NCBI GenBank assembly: GCA_016882345.1
Contig: VGQR01000111.1
Coordinates: forward strand, 1 to 6,751
Reading direction: 5' to 3'
Length of the DNA: 6,751 bases
DNA from: Cyanobacteria bacterium K_DeepCast_35m_m2_023
GTDB lineage: Bacteria; Cyanobacteriota; Cyanobacteriia; PCC-6307; Cyanobiaceae
Shown here: piece after piece, positions 1 to 6,751 of the stretch
Layout: each line of letters begins with the position of its first letter
Position numbering within the stretch: position 1 is the first letter of the stretch
The notes under the pieces: model-generated
The model's input: only the letters and a program-made list of their open reading frames with translations
Told to the model about the DNA's origin: nothing
Database searches by the model: none
Program-made: the position numbers and the translations under genes

Positions 1-2
1 CC

Positions 3-290
3 GGGACCGAATTGTTGCAGCAGCAGCTGCCTTGGTGGTCGGCAGACCTCACCGCTGCGGTGCGCTTGGCGGCCCTGCGGGCGGCGATCGTCGCTGACAG
101 CCGCGATGGTTCGATTTCGCTGTTGGGTGTGATTGAACGCCTGCCGGTTCCCTTCGCACTGGCATCGGGGGGGGGGCAGGCCTCCGCGGCCTGCGGCTGC
201 CCCGAGGGTTGCGGCCGTTCGGCCCTGGCACACCTCGCCTTTTTGATCGCCTGTGTTCAGGCCGGAGCCACAGCCCTGCCGTCCAGCTGA
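3..290 (+). CDS. 3' end of an unidentified protein (partial, cut by window start)
   Basis: An open plus-strand frame runs from the window edge to a TGA at 288-290, about 95 residues. I do not recognise the family. The first ~55 residues have codon usage like the neighbouring genes (many CTG, GCG, ATC, GAC) and read as ordinary protein (AALRAAIVADSRDGS, SLLGVIERLPVPFALA). A run of ten G (167-176) then encodes Gly-Gly-Gly, followed by a Cys/Gly-rich tail containing CGCPEGCG. The frame ends 34 bases inside the convergent rarA fusion gene. If the G run were one base shorter, the frame would instead stop at 244-246, just short of that gene, so the true C-terminus is uncertain. The three minus-strand frames here are also mostly open because of high GC, so coding status itself is only moderately supported. 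No function can be proposed. Confidence 0.4.
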   Translation, partial: GTELLQQQLPWWSADLTAAVRLAALRAAIVADSRDGSISLLGVIERLPVPFALASGGGQASAACGCPEGCGRSALAHLAFLIACVQAGATALPSS

Positions 291-2467
291 GCGATCAGCA
301 GGTGGTGGCGCACCCGCTGGGGCAGCGACTGTGCCAACCGCTGCCCGAATTGCCGTTCAAGCCAGCGACGCTCTGGGGCTGACAGGCCTTGTTGCTCCAG
401 CAGCAGGGCGTAGGGCTGACCGGCAGCAAACCACCGCTTCAGCACGCCGGTATGCAGGTCAAGCTGCAGCGCTTCTTCCCAGCTGCGGCGCTGGGTCTGC
501 CAGCCCAGGGTGTGCAGGGTCGGTTGCAGATCGTGGGCTGAGGACCGCATCCAGGCGGTTTCGGCCCTGGCCAGCTGCTCGAGCTTGGCCAGCGGGATGG
601 CTGCTGCAGGGTCCTCGGCGCTGCTGCCCTGATCCCAGCCCTGCAGTAGGCCACCGACCGGACCCAGCATGGCCTCGCTCTGCAACAGGCGCAGCTCGGC
701 CTGGGGTGCGCTGAGGCCGGTGAGTGGTACGAGCCATGCAGTAGCAGTGGAGGCGCTGGTGATCGGCAGTTGGCGTGCGGCGATCCGTTCAAACGGGCCC
801 TTGAGCTGCTGCAGCCCCACCACCACCTCGGGTTGGCGCAGGGCATCGAGCACCTGCAGCTGGGCCAGCAAGCGCTGCTGGTCGTCCGTGGTTGTTGTGC
901 TGATGACCACCTGCCCTTCTGGGGTGTTCTGCAGCGGGTCCAGGGCCCAGAGCAACGAGCGGGCTCCGACGATCAGCACCCGCTCATGACGACGCCAGCT
1001 GGCGCCCTGCCAGAACTGTTGGCGCAACAGATCGAGGCGTTCGCCCTCGCCGGCTGCCTGGCGCACGAGCCAGCGCTCGAGCTCGGGTTCGGCGGGGCTG
1101 AAGCTGAGCATCTCGGGCTGATCGCTGCCGGTTTCGGCCGCGGCAGCCAGCTGAGCCGCACGGCGCTGTTGCAGGCGCAGTCGCAGCTGACCTTCCCAAC
1201 CCTGCTGGCCCGGCTGCCAGAACAGCTGGCCCTGCAGGCTGCTGGGCAGATACTGCTGGGCGACCCAATGCTCGGCATAGGCGTGGGGGTAGCGATACCC
1301 CACCCCATCGCCAAAGGCCTGACCATCGCGGTTGGCATCGCGCAGGTGGGCCGGCACCTGCTGGTGGCTGCTGGCGCGCACTGCCTTGAGCGCATCAAAG
1401 AACCCCAGCACGCTGTTGCTCTTTTCGCTGTTGGCGAGAACCAGCGCCGCCTGGGCCAGGGGGTAGAGCCCCTCGGGCAATCCCACCCGCTCGAAGGCTG
1501 CGGCGCAGGCCTCGACCACCACGATCGCCTGGGGGTCGGCCAGGCCGATGTCCTCACCGGCGGCGATCAGCATGCGCCGAAAGATGAAGCGGGGGTTTTC
1601 ACCGGCCTCCACCATGCGCGCCAGCCAGAACAGGGCCGCATCGCTATCGCTGCCCCGCAGCGACTTGATGAAGGCGCTGATGGTGTCGAAATGGGCGTCG
1701 CCCTGCTTGTCATACAGAACGGCCCGTTGCTGAATCGACTCTTCGGCGATGGCCAGGTCGATGGCGATCACGCCGTCGTCGTTTGCGGGGGTCGTCTCGA
1801 CGGCCAACTCAAGGGCGTTGAGCAGGCTGCGGGCATCTCCACCAGCGACGTCGACCAGATGGTCGGCGGCCTCGGGGCTGAGGGCGACGTTGCGGTCGCC
1901 ATAGCCCCGCTCGTTGTCGCTCAGAGCCCGTTTGAGCAGTTGATGCAGATGCTGGGGTTCGAGCGGTTGCAGGCGAAACAGGCGCGAACGGCTCACCAGC
2001 GCCTTGTTCACCTCGAAGAAGGGGTTCTCGGTGGTGGCACCAATCAGGTTGACGGTGCCGTTCTCGACCCAGGGCAACAGGGCATCCTGCTGGGCGCTGT
2101 TGAAGCGATGCACCTCATCGATGAACAGGGTGCTGCGCAGGCCGTGGCGCTGCAATCGCTCGCGGGCGGCATCCACTTCGCTGCGCAGGTCCTTGACCCC
2201 AGCCAAGACAGCGTTGAGGCTGCTGAAGTGAGCCCTGGTGCTGCCCGCGATGATGCGCGCCAGGGTCGTTTTGCCCACACCGGGTGGCCCGTGCAGGATC
2301 AGGTTGCCGACCCGGTCGGCGGCAATCGCGCGGCGCAGCAGACGCCCCGGCCCCAGGATCGCCTCCTGGCCGACAAAGTCGTCAAGTTGGCGGGGGCGCA
2401 TGCGATCCGCCAGAGGCGCCAGGCCCGCTCGCAGGGTTTCACCGTGGTGTTGAAACAGATCGCCCAC
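257..2467 (-). CDS. rarA: RarA/MgsA-type AAA+ ATPase fused to a C-terminal domain of unknown function
   Basis: 736 residues. The N-terminal ~410 form a complete RarA/MgsA (WRNIP1-related) replication-fork maintenance ATPase, of a family sharing its clamp-loader-like core with RuvB and DnaX. Visible motifs are the Walker [10 protein letters not shown] (residues 60-68), Walker [10 protein letters not shown] (114-122), sensor 1 IGATTENP (142-149), the arginine-finger region SRSRLF (159-164) and sensor 2 [12 protein letters not shown] (209-220). The MgsA tetramerisation domain follows, with [21 protein letters not shown] (303-312) and [12 protein letters not shown] (391-402). Residues ~430-733 are extra: ordinary RarA is about 420-450 residues. 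This tail carries [15 protein letters not shown] (497-511), resembling the first strand and loop of a Rossmann or SAM-methyltransferase fold but without a canonical GxGxG. The GTG at 2465-2467 is the only plausible start, because an in-frame TGA lies a few codons upstream and AGGTGG sits 9 bases before it. It is transcribed divergently from the efflux genes. The ATPase call is very sure; the tail function is unknown. Confidence 0.95.
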   Translation of the reverse strand: MGDLFQHHGETLRAGLAPLADRMRPRQLDDFVGQEAILGPGRLLRRAIAADRVGNLILHGPPGVGKTTLARIIAGSTRAHFSSLNAVLAGVKDLRSEVDAARERLQRHGLRSTLFIDEVHRFNSAQQDALLPWVENGTVNLIGATTENPFFEVNKALVSRSRLFRLQPLEPQHLHQLLKRALSDNERGYGDRNVALSPEAADHLVDVAGGDARSLLNALELAVETTPANDDGVIAIDLAIAEESIQQRAVLYDKQGDAHFDTISAFIKSLRGSDSDAALFWLARMVEAGENPRFIFRRMLIAAGEDIGLADPQAIVVVEACAAAFERVGLPEGLYPLAQAALVLANSEKSNSVLGFFDALKAVRASSHQQVPAHLRDANRDGQAFGDGVGYRYPHAYAEHWVAQQYLPSSLQGQLFWQPGQQGWEGQLRLRLQQRRAAQLAAAAETGSDQPEMLSFSPAEPELERWLVRQAAGEGERLDLLRQQFWQGASWRRHERVLIVGARSLLWALDPLQNTPEGQVVISTTTTDDQQRLLAQLQVLDALRQPEVVVGLQQLKGPFERIAARQLPITSASTATAWLVPLTGLSAPQAELRLLQSEAMLGPVGGLLQGWDQGSSAEDPAAAIPLAKLEQLARAETAWMRSSAHDLQPTLHTLGWQTQRRSWEEALQLDLHTGVLKRWFAAGQPYALLLEQQGLSAPERRWLERQFGQRLAQSLPQRVRHHLLIAQLDGRAVAPA

Positions 2468-2548
2468 AGCTTCAACCCACCTGCCGCATCATCCATGGCG
2501 ACGTGTTTCTAGGTTGATGCCGATGGAACTCGGTGGCTGGGCACGGCG
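2468..2548. other. Divergent intergenic gap between rarA fusion and adaptor 1
   Basis: This 81-bp gap separates two divergent start codons and must hold the 5' signals of both genes. Apart from the rarA ribosome binding site I see no convincing -35/-10 pair on either strand. TTCTAGGTTGAT (2507-2518) is the most AT-rich patch. Upstream of the adaptor ATG only a weak GGTGG (2532-2536) precedes the start, 12 bases away. Promoters may extend into the coding regions. Confidence 0.5.
2477..2482 (-). promoter_or_regulatory. Ribosome binding site of the rarA fusion gene
   Basis: On the minus strand this reads AGGTGG, one mismatch from the consensus AGGAGG, 9 bases before the GTG start at 2467. It supports that GTG as the initiator. 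The ATG slightly further upstream lies in a different frame that would not give RarA. Confidence 0.6.
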
Positions 2549-3661
2549 ATGACGGCATTGCGACCTCTGCTGAATGCGCCTCGGCTGCTGTTACTGGTGC
2601 CCAGTCTGGCCCTTGTGTTGCTGGGTGGTTGCGGTGCCCGATCCAGCGATGAGTCGCACAAGCCGCTCACGGTTGTGGCCGTGCCCGCCCAGGACGCTGA
2701 GTTTGAAACCAAACTCGACGGCATCGCCACGATCGAAGCCGAACGGGTGGTCCAGTTGGCGCCCCAGGTGGCAGGTCGAGTGGTCAGCCTGCCGGTGCGT
2801 CAAGGGCAGCGGGTCGCCCGCGGTCAGGTGGTGTTGGTTCTCGATCAGGCACAGCTGCAGGCCGAGCTGGCCACGCTGCGATCCCAGGCCCTGGCTGACC
2901 GACTCAACCACCAGCGTTACGAAAGCCTCGTCAGGCAAGGGGCTGCCAGCGTTATCCAACGGGATCAGTTTCGTCAGACTGCGATGGCCTCACGCCAGGC
3001 CTTGGCAGCCCGGGAGGCCGATTTGGCCTTTCGTAACGTCCGCGCTCCACAGGCAGGCGTGATCGGGGACGTCAACATCCGACCCGGTGATGTGGTTCAG
3101 CCGGGGGTGCCCTTCACCCAGTTGGTGAGCAATGAAGGCCTGCGAGCTGAAATCGAATTGCCTGCCAATCGTGCTGCCCAGATCAGGGTGGGACTGCCGG
3201 TGGAGCTCCAGAGTTCGGCGCCAGGCTCCAGGCCTTTTCGCACCCGGATCAGCGCTGTTGACCCTTCGATTGTGGCCGGGACGCAACTGTTGCTGGCTCA
3301 GGCCCAGTTGCCGCCCAACCCAGGGGGCTGGCGCAATGGACTGCGGCTTCGTGCCGACGTCATCTTGGCCAGGCAACGGCAGTTGGCGGTTCCGTTTGCT
3401 GCGGTGACCCGTCTGGCCGGCCAGAGCTTCGTGTACGTCGTCGGCAGCCGTGCTCAGTTGCTCGCCCGTCCTGGCCGTGTTCAGCGGGAGGCTGTGAACG
3501 GGTGGCCCGCCTCCACCTTGTTTGCCCTGCAGGTGCCGGTGCGTCTGGGGCCCTTGCAGAACAACCGCTATCCGGTGGTGTCGGGCTTGACTGCGGGTGA
3601 ACGCGTCATCACCAGCGCTCTGCTGCAGCTGCGCCATGGCACGCCCGTCAAGCTGCGCTGA
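2549..3661 (+). CDS. RND efflux periplasmic adaptor (HlyD/AcrA-type membrane fusion lipoprotein), adaptor 1
   Basis: 370 residues. The N-terminus is a lipoprotein signal: Arg5 and Arg12, a hydrophobic core LLLLVPSLALVLL, and lipobox LGGC with Cys28 as the predicted lipidated residue. This supports the ATG start; an in-frame TAG lies upstream with no other ATG between. The adaptor architecture then follows: the first lipoyl half-motif (APQVAGRVVSLPVRQGQRV, 71-89, then GQVVLVLD), a short alpha-helical hairpin (~100-160), the second lipoyl half-motif VRAPQAGVIGDV (164-175), a beta-barrel domain (~195-280) and a membrane-proximal domain (~290-370) ending near LQNNRYPVVSGL (336-347). The family links an RND inner-membrane pump to a TolC-like outer-membrane channel. 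It is clearly paralogous to the next gene, sharing GQRV, QGAAS and LQNNRYP blocks in the same order. A 168-bp gap with its own likely promoter separates it from adaptor 2, so it may be a separate transcription unit. Substrate cannot be read from the sequence. Confidence 0.9.
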   Translation: MTALRPLLNAPRLLLLVPSLALVLLGGCGARSSDESHKPLTVVAVPAQDAEFETKLDGIATIEAERVVQLAPQVAGRVVSLPVRQGQRVARGQVVLVLDQAQLQAELATLRSQALADRLNHQRYESLVRQGAASVIQRDQFRQTAMASRQALAAREADLAFRNVRAPQAGVIGDVNIRPGDVVQPGVPFTQLVSNEGLRAEIELPANRAAQIRVGLPVELQSSAPGSRPFRTRISAVDPSIVAGTQLLLAQAQLPPNPGGWRNGLRLRADVILARQRQLAVPFAAVTRLAGQSFVYVVGSRAQLLARPGRVQREAVNGWPASTLFALQVPVRLGPLQNNRYPVVSGLTAGERVITSALLQLRHGTPVKLR

Positions 3662-3754
3662 CGCTCGTCAAGAGCAGCTGCCCGCACCGTCAGCAAAGAA
3701 CGCCACCGGTGAGACGTGCCCCGAACCCGGCCCCGATCAATCCCGAGTGAATAA

Positions 3755-3763
3755 GGTGTCACC
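3755..3763. repeat. Small dyad GGTG-T-CACC next to the candidate promoter
   Basis: A perfect 9-base dyad (4-base arms around one T) ends 3 bases before the candidate -35 element. The same half-site occurs as CACCGGTG at 3704-3711, in inverted arrangement. The position would suit a regulator binding site, but four-base arms are expected by chance fairly often in GC-rich DNA. Confidence 0.25.
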
Positions 3764-3766
3764 CTT

Positions 3767-3795
3767 TTGAGGGCACTTGGGTCGTCTGCTCTGAT
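3767..3795 (+). promoter_or_regulatory. Candidate sigma-70 extended -10 promoter for adaptor 2 and pump
   Basis: TTGAGG (3767-3772) matches the -35 consensus TTGACA at four of six positions. After a 17-base spacer, TCTGAT (3790-3795) matches TATAAT at four of six, and it is directly preceded by TGC (3787-3789), the extended -10 motif. The predicted transcript would begin near 3802, about 28 bases before the GTG start of adaptor 2. This is a consensus match by eye only. Confidence 0.4.
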
Positions 3796-3829
3796 TTTCG
3801 GGTAACTTGCGCGCAAATGTGCTGCAACA

Positions 3830-4957
3830 GTGCGTCGTTCGCCCATTGCCTGGATTTCACTGCTGCCACTAGTGGCCTTGGCGGCCTGTGCTCCCAAACC
3901 AGAGGCTCGGCCTCCGTTGGTTGTGCAGGTCGAGCGCGTGGGAGATGCTGAATTCCTGCCCGGCATCGACGTGGTGAGCCGGCTGGAATCCACATCCAAC
4001 GTCGCCCTGCGACCCGAAGTGGATGGCCGGGTGGTCAAGATCCTGGCTGTCCAGGGCCAGCGCGTGCGGGCCGGCCAACCGATCCTGGTGCTGGACAACG
4101 TCCAGCAGACCGCTGATCTCAGTGCCAGCAAAGCTCAGGCGCGCAACGATCGGATCAATGCCGAGCGCTACATCTTTCTGAATCAGCAGGGGGCGGCGTC
4201 AGCCAGGGATCGCGACTACTACGTCACCAAGGCCATTACCAGTGTTGATCAGGCCAAGTCCAGTGCTGCCACCCTCGGCTACAAATATGTGACCGCGCCG
4301 ATCAGCGGTGAGATCGGCGATCTCGATACCGTCAAACTCGGTGACTACGTGCGCCAGGGGCAGGCGATCACAGGCATTGTCGACAACACCAACCTCTGGA
4401 CCCTGATGGATGTGCCGGCCACTCAGTCCGGCAGTGTCAAGTTGGGTCAGCAGGTGCTGCTCAGGAGCCAGGGAACTCCTCCAGTCACCGGGACGGGCAA
4501 GGTGGTGTTCATCTCGCCCTATTACGGCGTCAGCGATGATGCTTCCTCGCTTAACACTGTGCTGGTGAAAGCCGCCTTTCCCAACCTCAGCGGCAAGCTC
4601 AAGACTGGACAATATGTGACCAATCGCATTGTCACCAATACGAGTCGGCAGTTGTCGGTGCCTGTGCAGGCGGTGATGATGCAGGCCCAGCAGCCCTTCG
4701 TGTATCGGGTGGTGCAACTGTCGCAGGCCTTGCCAAAGATCAGGGCCTCAACCCAGATCCCTGAGGCCACAAAGCTGAAGCTGGAAAAACTTCCTCCCAG
4801 TACACCGATTGTGGTCCAGACTCCTATTCAGTTGGGAACTCTGCAGAACAACCGCTACCCCTTGCTTTCAGGGCTCGAGCGTGGTGCCCAGATTGTGGTG
4901 AGCAACACGGCGTTGCTCCGCTCCGGTATGCCCATCAAGATCGCCAACCCAAACTGA
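3830..4957 (+). CDS. RND efflux periplasmic adaptor (membrane fusion lipoprotein), adaptor 2
   Basis: 375 residues. The GTG at 3830-3832 is chosen because it gives a textbook lipoprotein signal: Arg2-Arg3, hydrophobic core, lipobox LAAC with Cys20. An in-frame TAA (3803-3805) lies just upstream, and no other start falls between. No clear ribosome binding site precedes it. Domains in order are a first lipoyl half-motif (RPEVDGRVVKILAVQGQRV, 61-79, then GQPILVLD), a short helical hairpin (~90-150), the second half-motif VTAPISGEIGDL (154-165), a beta-barrel (~185-280) with the family-typical LWTLMDVPATQ, and a membrane-proximal domain ending after LQNNRYPLLSGL (338-349). This is the E. coli AcrA / HlyD_D23-type adaptor fold that joins an RND pump to an outer-membrane channel. 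The pump gene starts 10 bases after its TGA, so the two are almost surely co-transcribed and this is the pump's primary adaptor. It is a paralogue of the adaptor at 2549-3661. Confidence 0.92.
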   Translation: MRRSPIAWISLLPLVALAACAPKPEARPPLVVQVERVGDAEFLPGIDVVSRLESTSNVALRPEVDGRVVKILAVQGQRVRAGQPILVLDNVQQTADLSASKAQARNDRINAERYIFLNQQGAASARDRDYYVTKAITSVDQAKSSAATLGYKYVTAPISGEIGDLDTVKLGDYVRQGQAITGIVDNTNLWTLMDVPATQSGSVKLGQQVLLRSQGTPPVTGTGKVVFISPYYGVSDDASSLNTVLVKAAFPNLSGKLKTGQYVTNRIVTNTSRQLSVPVQAVMMQAQQPFVYRVVQLSQALPKIRASTQIPEATKLKLEKLPPSTPIVVQTPIQLGTLQNNRYPLLSGLERGAQIVVSNTALLRSGMPIKIANPN

Positions 4958-4967
4958 ACACCGGCTG

Positions 4968-6751
4968 ATGTCCCTTTCTGACAATTTCATCAAGCGGCCG
5001 GTTCTCACCACGGTCTGCAGCATCTTGATTGTGTTGATTGGCATCATCGCCATCCCAACGCTTCCGATTGAGAACCTGCCCAACATTGCTCCGCCGTTGA
5101 TTCAGGTGACCGCCAACTATGGCGGTGCCAACTCGATCGTGACCGAGCAAGCGGTCACCAATCCGCTGGAACAGCAGATCAATGGTGTGCCGGGTGCGGC
5201 CTACATCTCGTCCTTCAGCAGCAACACCGGCCAGAGCACGATCCAGGTTTACTTCGACGAAGACACGGATATCAACATTGACCAGGTGAACGTGCAGAAC
5301 CGCGTTTCCCTGGCCATGCCCCAGTTGCCCCAGCAGGTTTCGGCTACTGGCGTCTCGGTTAAGCAGAGCACGCCATCCATTCTGCTGGCTTACCAGGTCA
5401 CCTCCACCGAGGGTCAGTTTGATGCCCCTTACATCAACGGTCTGATCTTCGAAGAGCTGTATTACCAGCTCGAGCGCGTGCCTGGCGTGGCTCAGGTCAA
5501 CATGCTGGGGGGCAGCAACCCTGCCTTTTGGTTGTTTGTTGATCCCCAGAAGCTCACGGCCAACCAGTTGACCGCCGATCAGATTGTCGATGCCGTTCAA
5601 TCCCAGAACAGCGTGGCCATCGGTGGCCTGGTGGGTGGCCCTCCGGCAGGGGGTAATCAACAGTTTGCTTACCCCATCCTGATCAAGGACAACGGCAATC
5701 TGGTGTCGGTCAAGCAGCTCAATGATCTGATCATTGGCAAATCGCCTCAGGGCAATCTGCTGCGACTGCGCGATGTCGGTGAGGCCACCTACGGCTTTAA
5801 CACTTTCGCCCAGCAGGCGGTGAGCGTTGATGGTTATCCGGCCTTGACCGTTGGCGTCTTCCAGACACCGGAGAGCAATGCTCTCGACGTGTCGCAGGCC
5901 GTTGTGGCGGTGATGGATCAATTCGCCCAGCAGGTGCCACCGGGGATCGTGGTCAAAGAGATCTACAACATCGGTCAGTTCATCGAGTCAGCCGTTGACG
6001 GGGTGACCGATGCCCTGGGCTTGGCGATTGTGCTGGTGCTGGTGATTCTGTTTCTGTTTCTGCAGAACTGGAGAGCGACCATTGTCCCCAGTCTGGCGAT
6101 TCCGATCTCCCTGATCGGTACCTTTGCCTTCATCAAGGCTTTTGGTTTTTCCATTAATCAGCTCACCCTGCTGGGCCTGGTGCTGGCCACCGGCCTGGTG
6201 GTGGATGATGCCATCGTGGTGATTGAGGCGGTCTCCAAGAACCTGGAGAGCGGGATGAGTCCCCGCAAGGCAGCTATGTCTTGCATGGGTGAATTGATTG
6301 GTGCCCTGATCGCCACTTCGCTGGTGTTGATGGCTGTGTTTGTCCCGGTCGCGTTCTATCCCGGTGGCATCGGCATCATCTACCGCCAGTTTGCGCTCAC
6401 GATCGCCTTCTCGATCGCGATTTCAACCTTCAACGCCTTGACGTTCTCGCCGATGATGTCGGCCCTGATCCTCCGGTCCGAGCAGCCTCCCAAGCCGAAG
6501 GGTTGGGCCTGGACCGTGGGTGGCGTGATCGTGGGTCTGGCCTTCGGTAAATTCAGTGCCGCCTCCTTTGGAATCGGATCTTACATTTTCGGAGTTCTGC
6601 TGTTCGGTTTTGCTGGCAGCAAGCTGGCGCTGATCTTTGACCGTTTCAATCAGTTTTTTGCCTGGTTGCAGAGCAGCTATGCGCAATTGCTGAAAATGCT
6701 GATCAGCAAACGTCCCTACATCCTGGCTGGCCTCGGTGGTGGCCTTGTGCT
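4968..6751 (+). CDS. RND multidrug efflux pump, HAE1/AcrB-like inner-membrane subunit (partial, 3' end outside window)
   Basis: Open from ATG 4968 to the window edge: 594 full codons, beginning MSLSDNFIKRPVLTTV, the standard RND N-terminus. AcrB-type pumps are about 1,030-1,050 residues, so a little over half is present. TM1 is ~12-31. The first porter region (~35-335) includes YGGAN and NPLEQQINGVPG (65-76). TM2-TM6 follow: ~346-366, 371-392, 396-421, 441-465 and 473-501. TM4 holds GLVVDDAIVVIE with Asp413-Asp414, equivalent to the proton-relay Asp407-Asp408 of AcrB. FVPVAFYPGG and IYRQFALTIAFS are the conserved TM5-TM6 signature. The family exports hydrophobic compounds in exchange for protons as a trimer. 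Odd feature: residues ~512-556 are hydrophobic, whereas AcrB has a short polar stretch before the linker helix. The start lies 10 bases after adaptor 2, without a strong ribosome binding site, suggesting translational coupling. Substrate is unknown. Confidence 0.95.
   Translation, partial: MSLSDNFIKRPVLTTVCSILIVLIGIIAIPTLPIENLPNIAPPLIQVTANYGGANSIVTEQAVTNPLEQQINGVPGAAYISSFSSNTGQSTIQVYFDEDTDINIDQVNVQNRVSLAMPQLPQQVSATGVSVKQSTPSILLAYQVTSTEGQFDAPYINGLIFEELYYQLERVPGVAQVNMLGGSNPAFWLFVDPQKLTANQLTADQIVDAVQSQNSVAIGGLVGGPPAGGNQQFAYPILIKDNGNLVSVKQLNDLIIGKSPQGNLLRLRDVGEATYGFNTFAQQAVSVDGYPALTVGVFQTPESNALDVSQAVVAVMDQFAQQVPPGIVVKEIYNIGQFIESAVDGVTDALGLAIVLVLVILFLFLQNWRATIVPSLAIPISLIGTFAFIKAFGFSINQLTLLGLVLATGLVVDDAIVVIEAVSKNLESGMSPRKAAMSCMGELIGALIATSLVLMAVFVPVAFYPGGIGIIYRQFALTIAFSIAISTFNALTFSPMMSALILRSEQPPKPKGWAWTVGGVIVGLAFGKFSAASFGIGSYIFGVLLFGFAGSKLALIFDRFNQFFAWLQSSYAQLLKMLISKRPYILAGLGGGLV

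Larger units (their letters stand above)
3662..3829. other. Intergenic region between the two adaptor genes
   Basis: This 168-bp gap has a GC-rich first half and a more AT-rich second half. It contains an 8-bp palindrome CACCGGTG (3704-3711), a dyad GGTG-T-CACC (3755-3763) and a candidate promoter (3767-3795). I see no stem-loop followed by a T-run, so no intrinsic terminator for adaptor 1 is apparent and read-through into the downstream genes is possible. No small ORF with a ribosome binding site was recognised. Confidence 0.6.

Noticed and set aside
213..245. Possible terminator GGCCGTTCGGCC followed by CTTTTT
   Set aside because: The stem is only four or five base pairs and the T-run begins about 16 bases after it, so it does not form an intrinsic terminator. 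It also lies inside the possible upstream coding frame.
253..714. 153-residue plus-strand open frame over the rarA 3' end
   Set aside because: Arg/Ala/Pro-rich shadow of the rarA C-terminal domain with no ribosome binding site or recognisable motif.
770..2512. 580-residue plus-strand open frame antisense to rarA
   Set aside because: It lies wholly across the strongly supported rarA fusion gene. Its residues are the Gly/Ala/Gln/Leu-rich composition expected from reading high-GC codons backwards, with no recognisable domain.
3568..4131. 187-residue minus-strand open frame spanning the gap between the adaptors
   Set aside because: Most of it overlaps the two adaptor genes in antisense. Composition is Arg/Ser/Thr-rich with no family resemblance, so it does not fill the intergenic gap with a gene.
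4935..5921. 328-residue minus-strand open frame antisense to the pump
   Set aside because: The plus-strand frame is an unmistakable RND pump. The antisense product is rich in His, Arg, Gln and Asn with no family motif, typical of a shadow frame.
1..6751. HIP1 palindrome (GCGATCGC), CRISPR array, tRNA genes, insertion sequences
   Set aside because: I looked for these by eye. Only partial HIP1-like strings (GCGATCGT, CGATCGCG) turned up, and no regularly spaced repeats, tRNA-like fold or transposase motif was seen. A computed search could still find a divergent example.

Overview
The window looks like chromosomal DNA from a GC-rich cyanobacterium, most likely a Synechococcus/Cyanobium-type picocyanobacterium. 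The main reason is the gene at 257-2467: a RarA/MgsA-type AAA+ ATPase fused to a ~300-residue C-terminal domain, an architecture I know from cyanobacterial annotations (RarA/unknown-domain fusion). The assignment is an inference from gene content and base composition; no rRNA or photosynthesis gene is present to confirm it.

Layout. (1) 1-290: the 3' end of an unidentified plus-strand reading frame, cut by the window edge, with a ten-G homopolymer inside; it converges on the next gene. (2) 257-2467, minus strand: the rarA fusion, GTG start with a good ribosome binding site. (3) 2468-2548: an 81-bp divergent gap. (4) 2549-3661, plus: a lipoprotein membrane-fusion (periplasmic adaptor) protein. 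(5) 3662-3829: a 168-bp gap with a plausible extended -10 promoter and two small GGTG/CACC dyads. (6) 3830-4957, plus: a second, paralogous lipoprotein adaptor with a GTG start. (7) 4968 to the window end, plus: the N-terminal ~594 codons of an RND (HAE1/AcrB-like) inner-membrane efflux pump, starting 10 bases after the second adaptor and left open by the window edge.

How they work together. Genes 4, 6 and 7 form an RND efflux locus. The pump would use the proton gradient (Asp413/Asp414 pair visible in TM4) to extrude substrates, and lipid-anchored adaptors would bridge it to a TolC-type outer-membrane channel, which is not in the window. Having two tandem adaptors next to one pump recalls the two-adaptor TriABC pump of Pseudomonas aeruginosa. 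Whether both serve this pump, or adaptor 1 is an independently expressed relic or alternative subunit, cannot be settled here. The rarA fusion is functionally separate (replication-fork maintenance) and divergently transcribed.

Nothing here amounts to a clearly new system. The points most worth a second look are the uncharacterised RarA C-terminal domain, the two-adaptor arrangement, and an apparent extra hydrophobic hairpin in the pump between TM6 and the central linker.
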